Source of the DNA: Gaiellasilicea sp963806955
Lineage (GTDB): Bacteria > Actinomycetota > Thermoleophilia > Gaiellales > Gaiellaceae
Reading direction: 5' to 3'
Assembly: GCA_963806955.1 (NCBI GenBank)
Contig: CAWDZG010000002.1
Span: forward strand, 124,001-188,000
DNA length: 64,000 bases
The translations under genes and the position numbers were made by a program. Position 1 is the stretch's first letter. Each line of letters opens with the position of its first letter. Shown here one piece after another: positions 52,689 through 59,947 of the stretch. The notes under the pieces are model-generated. The model did not search any database and was not told the origin of the DNA. It was given only the letters and a program-made list of their open reading frames with translations.

Positions 52689-52761
52689 TGGAGCTAGGCG
52701 GGCTCGAACCGCCGACCTCCTGGGTGCGATCCAGGCGCTCTCCCAGCTGAGCTATAGCCCC
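52689..52761 (-). tRNA. tRNA-Ala(CGC)
   Basis: A 73-base tRNA on the minus strand, CCA not encoded. The acceptor stem is GGGGCTA/TAGCTCC with one G-U pair. The D-arm has AGCTCAGCTGGGAGAGC, the anticodon stem CCTGG/CCAGG encloses ATCGCAC (anticodon CGC, Ala), and the T-arm has GGTTCGAAC. Confidence 0.95.
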
Positions 52762-52791
52762 TCGGTCGGGAATTGTAGCGGCCCGCGCGCT

Positions 52792-54036
52792 CTACGTCCC
52801 TCCCTGGGGATGCAGCGATTCGAGCCGGTCGATCCGCGCCATCTCCGGGAAGAGCCGGGGCCAGAGCAGGGCTGCAGCGATCGTCAGGGTTCCGCCGATC
52901 ACGACCGCCGGGACGGCGCCGATCAGCGCCGCAGCGGCGCCCGACTCGAAGGCGCCGAGCTCGTTCGAGGCGCTGATGAACACCATCTCGACGGCGTTGA
53001 CGCGGCCGCGCAGCGCGTCCGGGGTCGCGAGCGCCGTGATCATCGAGCGGATGTTCATGCTGATCATGTCGACGAAGCCGCCCACGGCGAGCGCGGCGAA
53101 CGAGAGCGGGAACGAGGTCGATAGCCCGAACACGACCATGCTCGCGCCGAAGACGGCGACGACGACCAGCAGCTTCCGCCCGGCCATCCCCTGTAGCGGC
53201 CGCCGCGTCAGCATGATCCCGGCGAGCAGGGCGCCGACGGCCGGCGCGCTGCGGAGCACGCCGAGCCCGACCGGTCCCACCTCCAGGATGTCGCGGGCGA
53301 AGAGCGGCAGCAGCGCGACCGCGCCGCCGAAGAGGACCGCGACGAGGTCGAGCGAGATCGCCCCGAGCAGCACCGGCGTCCGGCGGACGAAGCGCAGGCC
53401 GGCGAGCAGCGAGCCGAGGCGGGTGCCGACGATCTGCACGGGCGCCTGCTCGACCACCCGCGCCGCGATCGGCAGGGTCACCGCCGCCGAGACGAGCATC
53501 AGCGCGATCGCCGTCCCGTAGACGGCCTCCGGCTTCACCGCGAAGAGGAGGCCGCCGACCGCCGGGCCGGTGACGACCGTCGCCTGGCTCACCGTCGAGC
53601 GGAGCGCGAGCGCGCGGGTGAGCAGAGGCAGCGGCACGAGCGTCGGCCACATCGAGCGGATCGCGGGGTTGCCGAGCGCCGCCGAGCAGCCGCTCGCGAA
53701 CGAGAGCGCGAGGAAGGGCCAGAGCTTCCCGGCTCCCGAAAGGCTGACGAGCAGGAGCCCGGCCGTGATCGCGGCGTCGAGCAACAGCGAGGCGACGTAG
53801 ACGAGCTTGCGCGAGAACCGGTCGGAGATCGCGCCCGCAGGGAGCGCGAAGAGGAGCAGCGGCAGGAACTCGGCGAGCCCGACGAGCCCGAGGTGGAGCG
53901 GGTTCCGCGAGATCGAGTAGACCTGCCAGCCGACCGCGACGAAGACCATCTCGCGCCCGAACCCGTAGGCGACCGCGGAGCCGAGTAGCCGCGTGTAGTC
54001 GCGCTCGCGCAGCACGGGTGGCAGCCGCCGCCTCAT
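52792..54036 (-). CDS. MFS transporter (multidrug exporter-like, DUF894/enterobactin exporter type)
   Basis: A 414-residue major facilitator with about 12 helices. The N-terminus RERDYTRLLGSAVAYGFGREM and the loop motif PAGAISDRFSRKLVYVASLL (motif A-like, D-R-x-x-R-K) are clear. A second-half motif MLTRRPLQGMAGRKLLVVVA fits EntS-like exporters. Substrate unknown. Divergent from a dehydrogenase pair with 31 bp between them. Confidence 0.9.
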   Translation of the reverse strand: MRRRLPPVLRERDYTRLLGSAVAYGFGREMVFVAVGWQVYSISRNPLHLGLVGLAEFLPLLLFALPAGAISDRFSRKLVYVASLLLDAAITAGLLLVSLSGAGKLWPFLALSFASGCSAALGNPAIRSMWPTLVPLPLLTRALALRSTVSQATVVTGPAVGGLLFAVKPEAVYGTAIALMLVSAAVTLPIAARVVEQAPVQIVGTRLGSLLAGLRFVRRTPVLLGAISLDLVAVLFGGAVALLPLFARDILEVGPVGLGVLRSAPAVGALLAGIMLTRRPLQGMAGRKLLVVVAVFGASMVVFGLSTSFPLSFAALAVGGFVDMISMNIRSMITALATPDALRGRVNAVEMVFISASNELGAFESGAAAALIGAVPAVVIGGTLTIAAALLWPRLFPEMARIDRLESLHPQGGT

Positions 54037-54067
54037 CGGAGCGCGAGGGTATCCCTACGATGCGGGC

Positions 54068-54895
54068 GTGCGCGCGGTCGTGCTCGACGCTGACTCCCGT
54101 CCCCGGCTCGCGGACGTTCCCGCACCGGCCCACCCGATGCGGGTGCTCGCGTGCGGCCTGTGCGGCTCCGACGTGGAGAAGATCGGACACGGGCCGGCGG
54201 GGACGGTGCTCGGGCACGAGGTCGTCGCCGGCAGGGCGAACGGCACACGGCTGGCGCTCTTCCACCACCTTCCCTGCGGCGCGTGCGGGCGCTGCGCGAG
54301 CGGGCACGAGTCCACGTGCGAGCGGTTTGCGGCGCCGACGATCGTGCCCGGTGGCTTCGCGGAGGCGGTCGAGGCGACGGACGGGATCGAGCTCCCGGAC
54401 GAGGTCGACGACGCGCTCGGCACGTACCTCGAGCCGCTCGCGTGCGTCCTCCGCGGCGCAGAGCACGTGCCGCGCGGCCGCGTGCTCGTCGTCGGCCAGG
54501 GCTTCGTCGGGCAGCTCTTCGCGGCGGTGCTGCGCGAACGCGGCGACGAGGTCTTCGCCGCCGACACGCGTCCGGAGCGGGACGGCCGCGCCCCGGACGG
54601 CCCGGTCGACGCCGCCGTGCTGTGCGCCCCTGCGGCGCCGCTCGACGCAGTCGCCCCCGGCGGCACCGTGCTCGTCTTCTCACCCGCCGCCCCGGTCGAC
54701 CTCGACCTCGTCTACCGGCGCGAGCTGGTGCTGCGCGGGTCGCGCTCCGCCACCCCGGCGGCCATGGCAGCGGCGCTGGAGCTGCTGCCGCGTCTCGAGC
54801 TTCCCGAGCCGAGCGTGCTGCCGCTCGACCGTTTCGACGAGGGCCTCGAGCTCTACCGCTCGGGCCGGGCGCTGAAGGTCGTCTTCACGCCGTGA
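54068..54895 (+). CDS. Zinc-dependent alcohol dehydrogenase-like protein (short MDR)
   Basis: A 275-residue medium-chain dehydrogenase. The catalytic zinc region CGLCGSDVEKI (Cys 32) and GHEVV are present. The four structural-zinc Cys are in CGACGRCASGHESTC. The NAD fold (VLVVGQGFVGQLFAAVL) is present, but the protein is about 60-70 residues shorter than usual because the loop between domains and part of the Rossmann fold are reduced. Its stop overlaps a second MDR gene (GTGA) that has lost these zinc residues. Confidence 0.87.
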   Translation: MRAVVLDADSRPRLADVPAPAHPMRVLACGLCGSDVEKIGHGPAGTVLGHEVVAGRANGTRLALFHHLPCGACGRCASGHESTCERFAAPTIVPGGFAEAVEATDGIELPDEVDDALGTYLEPLACVLRGAEHVPRGRVLVVGQGFVGQLFAAVLRERGDEVFAADTRPERDGRAPDGPVDAAVLCAPAAPLDAVAPGGTVLVFSPAAPVDLDLVYRRELVLRGSRSATPAAMAAALELLPRLELPEPSVLPLDRFDEGLELYRSGRALKVVFTP

Positions 54896-55806
54896 GGGCG
54901 CTGCGCTTCCACGGGCCCGGCGACCTCCGGCTGGAGGACGTCCCCGCCCCCGAGCCCGGCCCCGGCGACGTGCTCGTGCAGGTCGAGGTCGCGCTCACCG
55001 ACGGCACCGACCTGAAGACATTCCGGCGCGGCCACCCCGTGCTGCTGGGTGAGCTGCCGAGCCCGTTCGGGCACGAGTTCTGCGGCGTCGACGTCGCCAC
55101 CGGCCGGCGTGTCGTGGCCGCGAACTCGGCCGCGAGCGGGAGGCCCGGAGAGGAGCTCCGCCTGCTGAACGGGGCCTACGCGGAGCTGCTGCTCGTGCCG
55201 CGCGCGATCGCCGAGGTCAACCTGCTGCCGGTGCCGCCCGGGCTCGCCTCCGAGGTGGCGGCGATGGTGGAGCCGCTCGCCTGCTGCCTCCGCGGCGTCG
55301 AACGCGCGGAGGTGACGGCGGGCGATCGAGTCGCGATTCTCGGTGCCGGCCCGATCGGGCTGATGCTCGCCGCCTGTGTCGCGGACGCCGGCGGCGTCCC
55401 GGAGGTCGTCGGCGGCCGTGCCGAGCGCCGCGCGCTCGTGCCGGAGTTCGGCGGCACGACGGGCGACGGCGAGGGGGCGGACGTGGTGATCGAGGCGGCC
55501 GGCACGGCCGAGGCGTGGGAGCGCGGGCTCGAGCTCGCGCGGCCCGGCGGGACGGTCCTCTACTTCGGCGGCCGGGAGTCGGGCGCCGCGCTCTCCGTCG
55601 ACGCCTACCGGCTCCACTACGAGGAGCTGACGCTGCGCGGCGCCTTCCACCACAGCCCGCGGCACGTCCGCGCCGCGCTCGCCTTCCTCGCGAGCGGCGC
55701 CTATCCGTGGGAGCGGCTCGTCACCCATCGCGTCGGGCTCGAGGGTGTCGCGTCCCTCCTCGCCGACCCGCCCGCCGACTACCTGAAGGCAGCCGTCCTC
55801 CCCTGA
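54892..55806 (+). CDS. Second MDR dehydrogenase-like protein, zinc ligands missing
   Basis: A 304-residue MDR protein with an intact Rossmann motif (VAILGAGPIGLMLAACVADAGG). The catalytic-zinc Cys position is Asp (TDGTDLKTF); GHEFCG keeps His-Glu. The four structural-zinc Cys are absent: a GRPGEELRLLNG-type loop replaces them. This is the reverse of its upstream partner, which has zinc sites and a shortened Rossmann domain. The two may form a heteromer sharing the work (inference). Ends next to a doubled palindrome. Confidence 0.87.
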   Translation: MRALRFHGPGDLRLEDVPAPEPGPGDVLVQVEVALTDGTDLKTFRRGHPVLLGELPSPFGHEFCGVDVATGRRVVAANSAASGRPGEELRLLNGAYAELLLVPRAIAEVNLLPVPPGLASEVAAMVEPLACCLRGVERAEVTAGDRVAILGAGPIGLMLAACVADAGGVPEVVGGRAERRALVPEFGGTTGDGEGADVVIEAAGTAEAWERGLELARPGGTVLYFGGRESGAALSVDAYRLHYEELTLRGAFHHSPRHVRAALAFLASGAYPWERLVTHRVGLEGVASLLADPPADYLKAAVLP

Positions 55807-55807
55807 G

Positions 55808-55919
55808 GCGCTTGTGACTGATAGACACAAGCGCTCTGCGCGCCGGCCAAGAACGGCGTGATTCAAGCCGATCTCCGTGCCGGAGTGATCAGCGCTTGTG
55901 ACTGATAGACACAAGCGCT
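55808..55919. repeat. Paired palindromic repeats between convergent genes (second family)
   Basis: Two same-orientation copies, at 55808-55834 and 55891-55919. Stems are GCGCTTGTG/CACAAGCGC, extended to 10 bp in copy 2, with an identical 9-base loop ACTGATAGA in both. They lie just after the stop of the MDR gene (55806) and just before the stop of nucS on the other strand (55924). The layout mirrors the pair at 3309-3393 but the sequence is different. Likely terminators or mobile palindromic elements. Confidence 0.75.
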
Positions 55920-55923
55920 CGCG

Positions 55924-56595
55924 TCAGCCGAAGAGCGTCAGCTCGGGCTCGCGCTCGCCGCGGAGCACGGCGAGGTCGACCTCGACGCAGCCGATCCCGC
56001 GCGACTCGGCCAGCGTGAGCGCCTGCGGCTTGAACGACTGCGCGGCGAGGATGCCGCGGCACGCCTCCTTCGCCGGGTCGGCGCGGATGAAGCCCAGGTA
56101 GCGGGTCAGCTGCTCGACCGCGTCGATCGTGCCGACGCGCTTGATCTCGACCGCGACCCAGCCGTCGTCGCAGTCGCGGCACATCAGGTCGACGGGGCCG
56201 ATCTCGGTCATCCACTCGCGCCGGTCGAGCCGAAGCTCGTCCTCCAGCCGGCCGGGCGCCGCGGCGAGCGCCTCCTGCAGGTGCCGCTCGACGCCGTCCT
56301 TCTCGAGCCCGGCGACCTCGTCCATCTCGTGCTCCTGGTCCGAGAGCACCTCGGCGATCCGGATCTCGAGCCGGTCCTCGGTCTTGCCGGCGCGCTTGCG
56401 CACGACGAGCAGCCCGTCCTCCTCCTCGATCACGGTCGGCGGCGTCATCCAGTTCGAGGGCCGGTAGCCGCCGCTGTCGGCGTGCACGAGCACGGACCCG
56501 TCGGACTTGATCATCAGCAGCCGTACGGCCTCCGGCAGAAACGCGGTCAGGCGGCCGGTGTAGGAGACCTCGCAGCGGGCGACGAGCAGGCGCAT
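55924..56595 (-). CDS. nucS: Mismatch-specific endonuclease NucS (EndoMS)
   Basis: A 223-residue RecB-fold nuclease that cuts at mismatches in actinobacteria and archaea lacking MutS/MutL. The C-terminal catalytic core WMTEIGPVDLMCRDCDDGW with the VAVEIKRVGTID motif gives the D-x-E-x-K metal site. The N-terminal beta-rich dimerisation part includes LMIKSDGSVLVHADSGGYRP. Complete length. Convergent with the MDR pair across a doubled palindrome. Supports an actinobacterial host. Confidence 0.95.
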   Translation of the reverse strand: MRLLVARCEVSYTGRLTAFLPEAVRLLMIKSDGSVLVHADSGGYRPSNWMTPPTVIEEEDGLLVVRKRAGKTEDRLEIRIAEVLSDQEHEMDEVAGLEKDGVERHLQEALAAAPGRLEDELRLDRREWMTEIGPVDLMCRDCDDGWVAVEIKRVGTIDAVEQLTRYLGFIRADPAKEACRGILAAQSFKPQALTLAESRGIGCVEVDLAVLRGEREPELTLFG

Positions 56596-56719
56596 CGCGC
56601 CAACCTACCGGCCGTTTCGGACAGGTCCGCTACGGCCGTTCCAGAGATCGCTCCGGTTCAAGACACGCTCGCGGCCCGGCCGTAGCGTCCCTCGCGTCAA
56701 CCACGACACGGGGGTACGA

Positions 56720-57238
56720 GTGCGCATTTTCATCCTCACCGGGCTAGCCGCCGCCACGTTGCTGCTGGCCGGAGCGGGCGCCGCGTCCGGAGAAGCCAAC
56801 GGTGTCGTCGCGTCCGCGAGCGGCGGCTGGGGCATGAGCGGCGAGGCTGCCGGCTCGCAGTTCGACATCCGGCCGTTCACCTTCACCGTCCGGATCTATT
56901 CGGACGGGAGCGTCCGCGGGCGCTTCAACTACACGCAGGTGCGCGACAGCGGCGCGGCTCTGATCGTGAAGGGTTCGCTCGACTGCGCCGTGATCGAGGG
57001 GAACCAGGCGTGGGTCGGCGGAGTGATCGAGGAGAGCTCCCGAGACAGCCTGGTCGGGCTCGACATGTGGTTCCAGGTTCAGGACCACGGGGAGGGTGCG
57101 GGCGCGCCGCCGGACATGTCCTCGACGATCGGCGCCGGCGGGCCGGGCACCGGCGAGCAGTACTGCGTCGACCATCCGCCCGTTCGGTTCCCCTTCTTCC
57201 TCGACACCGGCAACCTGCAGGTGCGGCCGGCGGGCTAG
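56720..57238 (+). CDS. Hypothetical secreted protein, 172 aa
   Basis: A signal peptide (FILTGLAAATLLLAGAGAASG) is followed by a domain of about 145 residues. It contains FDIRPFTFTVRIYSDGSVRGRFNYTQ and a pair of Cys (SLDCAVIEG and EQYCVDH), probably disulfide-bonded. Homologues of this DGSVRGRF type are common in secreted bacterial proteins, function unknown. Starts at GTG 56720. A strong hairpin follows its stop. Confidence 0.8.
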   Translation: MRIFILTGLAAATLLLAGAGAASGEANGVVASASGGWGMSGEAAGSQFDIRPFTFTVRIYSDGSVRGRFNYTQVRDSGAALIVKGSLDCAVIEGNQAWVGGVIEESSRDSLVGLDMWFQVQDHGEGAGAPPDMSSTIGAGGPGTGEQYCVDHPPVRFPFFLDTGNLQVRPAG

Positions 57239-57244
57239 GACGAG

Positions 57245-57279
57245 CCGTTGAGGGCCGGAACGGGTCCGGCCCTCAACGG
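57245..57279. terminator. Strong bidirectional hairpin
   Basis: A perfect 15-bp stem (CCGTTGAGGGCCGGA / TCCGGCCCTCAACGG) with a 5-base loop sits between the stops of the secreted protein (57238, plus) and the AraC regulator (57273, minus). It overlaps the AraC stop. No U-tract. Confidence 0.8.
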
Positions 57280-58076
57280 CGCACCACTTCGCGATATCTG
57301 CCCGGGGTGACGCCCGCATAGGCACGGAAGGCGCGCGTGAAGTGGCTCTGGTCGGCAAAACCCGCCGCGGCGGCGACCTCCGCGAGCGTCGCATCCGCGA
57401 GTGCGAGCCGCGCGCACGCCCAGTCGAGCCGGAGGGTGCGGGCGTACTCGCCGACCGTGAGCCCGTACTCGCGCCGGAAGCTCCGGGAGAGATGTGCGGG
57501 GTGGACGCCGACGGCGCCGGCGAGCTCGCTCAGCGTCAGCCCCTCGGGCGCGCGCTCGTGCAAAAGGTCGCGGGCGTCCCGCAGCCAGCAGCCGCGCGGC
57601 TCCGCAGCCGGCTCGGCCCTGCCCGCAGCCGCGAGCAGCTGGAGCACCAGCCCCTCGACGGCCAGCGGCCAGCTCCGGTCGCCGGCGCTGAGCTCGACCG
57701 CGATCCGCCGGCCGAGCGCGGTCGCCGCCGCAGCCCGGACGTGCCGGAGTCGGTGCAGCAGCTCACCGAAGGGCTCACCGTCCCCGCTGCGGGCACGCAC
57801 GGCGAGCACGGTCGTCGCGTCAGGCCCGAACGCGCTCGCGTGCGCGGCTCCGACGGGCATCGTGGCGAAGCTGTCCCGCTCGAGCGTCCAGCGAGCGCGG
57901 CCGAAGGTCTTCGCCACGGAGCCGCCCAGCACCGTCACGAGGTAGCCGCGCTGCACGTCGAAGGCCGGAATGCGGTGCCCGGGCACGAACGAGAGCAGCT
58001 GCACCTCGAACGGCCCGACCTCGGCCCTGGTGGCATGCGCTCCCTCGCCGGCGAGCTCGACACGGGTCGCGCTCAT
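57273..58076 (-). CDS. AraC-family transcriptional regulator
   Basis: A 267-residue regulator. The N-terminal cupin-like half includes RGYLVTVLGGSVAKTFGRARW. The C-terminal double helix-turn-helix is LTLSELAGAVGVHPAHLSRSFRREYGLTVGEYARTLR and ADATLAEVAAAAGFADQSHFTRAFRAYAGVTPGRYR, the AraC hallmark. Located upstream, on the same strand, of nothing it obviously controls; the O-methyltransferase group ends just behind it. Confidence 0.92.
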   Translation of the reverse strand: MSATRVELAGEGAHATRAEVGPFEVQLLSFVPGHRIPAFDVQRGYLVTVLGGSVAKTFGRARWTLERDSFATMPVGAAHASAFGPDATTVLAVRARSGDGEPFGELLHRLRHVRAAAATALGRRIAVELSAGDRSWPLAVEGLVLQLLAAAGRAEPAAEPRGCWLRDARDLLHERAPEGLTLSELAGAVGVHPAHLSRSFRREYGLTVGEYARTLRLDWACARLALADATLAEVAAAAGFADQSHFTRAFRAYAGVTPGRYREVVRR

Positions 58077-58107
58077 CGTCTGCTGAGACGCGGTGGGCGG
58101 CGGGCGG

Positions 58108-58743
58108 TTAGCGGCGGCGGACGAGCGTGACGCCGTCGCGGATCGTCAGCTGCACGACCGAGACGCGCTCGTCGGCTGCGAGCTTGTCGTTCAGCGCGGC
58201 GATCGCCTTCGAGTCGTCGTCGGCCGGATCGAGCACCTTGCCGCTCCAGAGCGTGTTGTCGATCGCGATCAGCCCGCGCTCCGAGAGCCGCGGCAGCACG
58301 GCCTCGTAGTAGTTGTCGTAGTTCGACTTGTCGGCGTCGATGAAGACGAGGTCGAAGGTGCCGTCGAGCTTCGAGAGCGACTCGAGGGCGGGCCCGAGGT
58401 GGAGCGTGATCAGGTGCCCGTGTGGACTGCGGTCGAAGTAGCGCTGCGCGACCTCGGCATGCTTCGGCTCGATGTCCAGCGTGTCGATCCGGCCGTCGCG
58501 CGGCAGCGCCGCCGCCATCGAGAGCGCCGCGTAGCCGGTGAAGGTGCCGATCTCGAGCACCCGCCGCGCGCCCGTGCCGGCGACCAGGAGCTCGAGGAAG
58601 CGCCCTTCGATCGTCCCGGTCAGCATCTGCGGCGCGCTCATCGTCGCGCGCGTCTCGGCGGCGAGCTCGGCCAGCAGCGGGTCGGGAGGCGTCGTGTGGG
58701 CCTCAGCGTAGGCCTCGATCGCCTCGTCCGCGATGAAGCTCAT
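58108..58743 (-). CDS. SAM-dependent O-methyltransferase (class I, family 3)
   Basis: A 211-residue caffeoyl-CoA/catechol-type O-methyltransferase. SAM-binding VLEIGTFTGYAALSMA, the metal/substrate Asp in FDLVFIDADKSNYDNYYEAVLP and DNTLWSGKV are family marks. Normal length. Overlaps the MBL hydrolase gene by 4 bp (ATGA). Substrate unknown. Confidence 0.93.
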   Translation of the reverse strand: MSFIADEAIEAYAEAHTTPPDPLLAELAAETRATMSAPQMLTGTIEGRFLELLVAGTGARRVLEIGTFTGYAALSMAAALPRDGRIDTLDIEPKHAEVAQRYFDRSPHGHLITLHLGPALESLSKLDGTFDLVFIDADKSNYDNYYEAVLPRLSERGLIAIDNTLWSGKVLDPADDDSKAIAALNDKLAADERVSVVQLTIRDGVTLVRRR

Positions 58744-59408
58744 CGCTCCACCCTCGAGCCGCCGACGACCGCCTCCCGCCCGTCACCGAAGCGCACGAGC
58801 GCCTTGCCGTTCCCGTCGTAGTCGGGCGACCAGACGAGCAGGGTCGCGTCCTCGCCGCCGACGCGCACGCGCTCGTCGATCCCACTCGATTCGCCGCGCC
58901 AGTAGGTCACGAACGGATTCTCCTCCCATTCGCGGCCGATCGTCGTCTCCTCGGTGTGACCGGGCAGCACGCGCGTCTCGGGCGGCAGCGCCATCAGCAC
59001 GTCCATCACGGAACGCCGGATCGGCTCGGCGTCGGGCCCGCCGCCGACCGCGTCGTGGAAGAGGATGTCCGCGGTGAACGCGACCGTGTCGTTGACGACG
59101 TAGGCGAGGTGGTCGTCGGCGTGGCCGGGCGTCTCGAGTGCCTGGATCCGGAGACCACCTGTCTCCAATGGGCCCTTGACGATCTCGAGGCCGTAGCGCT
59201 CGACGAGCTCGTCGTCGCCGGCGACATGATCCGGGTGGGAGTGCGTCGTCAGCAGGTGCGTGACCGTGAGGCCCTCGCGCTCGACGACCTCGTGCAATGG
59301 CTCGAGCGGCGCCCCGCTGTCGACGAAGACGGCCGTCCCGCCCGGCTCGTCCGCGACCAGATAGGCATTGGAGAGCCAGCCCGGATGCATGCTGCGCTCG
59401 ATCAACAT
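58740..59408 (-). CDS. MBL-fold metallo-hydrolase
   Basis: A 222-residue metallo-beta-lactamase-fold hydrolase of the glyoxalase II-like group. The metal motif is TTHSHPDHVAGDD, followed by ETPGHADDHLAY and VLPGHTEETTIG. All His and Asp ligands are present. Coupled to the O-methyltransferase (ATGA) and 9 bp after the SRPBCC gene. Confidence 0.92.
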   Translation of the reverse strand: MLIERSMHPGWLSNAYLVADEPGGTAVFVDSGAPLEPLHEVVEREGLTVTHLLTTHSHPDHVAGDDELVERYGLEIVKGPLETGGLRIQALETPGHADDHLAYVVNDTVAFTADILFHDAVGGGPDAEPIRRSVMDVLMALPPETRVLPGHTEETTIGREWEENPFVTYWRGESSGIDERVRVGGEDATLLVWSPDYDGNGKALVRFGDGREAVVGGSRVER

Positions 59409-59417
59409 GGCGGCAGC

Positions 59418-59915
59418 CTAGACCTCCGCGCGCCGCTTCGCCGCCCGCAGCCAGCCGATCCGGACGATGCCGCTGAACGGGCGGACGACGAGCCAGTAGG
59501 CGGCGAACCGGCGCCGCGCACCCCGGTCGGTCAGATAGATGCGGGTCTCCGTCTCGAGCCGGGCGCCCTCGCCGTCTGCAACGGCCTGGAGCTCGATCGC
59601 GATCTTCGCCCAGCCCGGCTCGGCGAACGAGACGAAGTCGTCCACCGGCCGCAGGCCTTCGCGGGGCGACCACGGCCGAGCGACCAGCACGAGGGTGTCC
59701 TCGCCGAACGGCTGGAAGCCCTGCGCGACGAGCGCGTCCCAGATCGGCCCGCCCGGTGTCCGCAGCCCACGTACTCGAAGCAGGAGACGGACGAGCGGGA
59801 CGTCCTCCAACCGCGTCGTCCGGGCGGCGTCGAGCGCCCGCGTGGGCGATGCGGCCACACGGACCGCATGCCGCTCGACGTGGTGGTAGACCGGCAGCGC
59901 ATCGCGGACGCTCAC
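59418..59915 (-). CDS. SRPBCC-like (START-fold) protein
   Basis: A 165-residue cytoplasmic protein. The N-terminus YHHVERHAVRVAASPTRALDAA, the middle DDFVSFAEPGWAKIAIELQAV and the C-terminus ETRIYLTDRGARRRFAAYWLVVRPFSGIVR follow the START-like pattern. It binds an unknown ligand. First gene of the O-methyltransferase/MBL group. Divergent from the membrane protein at 59948 with 32 bp between. Confidence 0.78.
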   Translation of the reverse strand: MSVRDALPVYHHVERHAVRVAASPTRALDAARTTRLEDVPLVRLLLRVRGLRTPGGPIWDALVAQGFQPFGEDTLVLVARPWSPREGLRPVDDFVSFAEPGWAKIAIELQAVADGEGARLETETRIYLTDRGARRRFAAYWLVVRPFSGIVRIGWLRAAKRRAEV

Positions 59916-59947
59916 GCGCCGATCCTCGCAGAGGGGAGAATCCGCGG

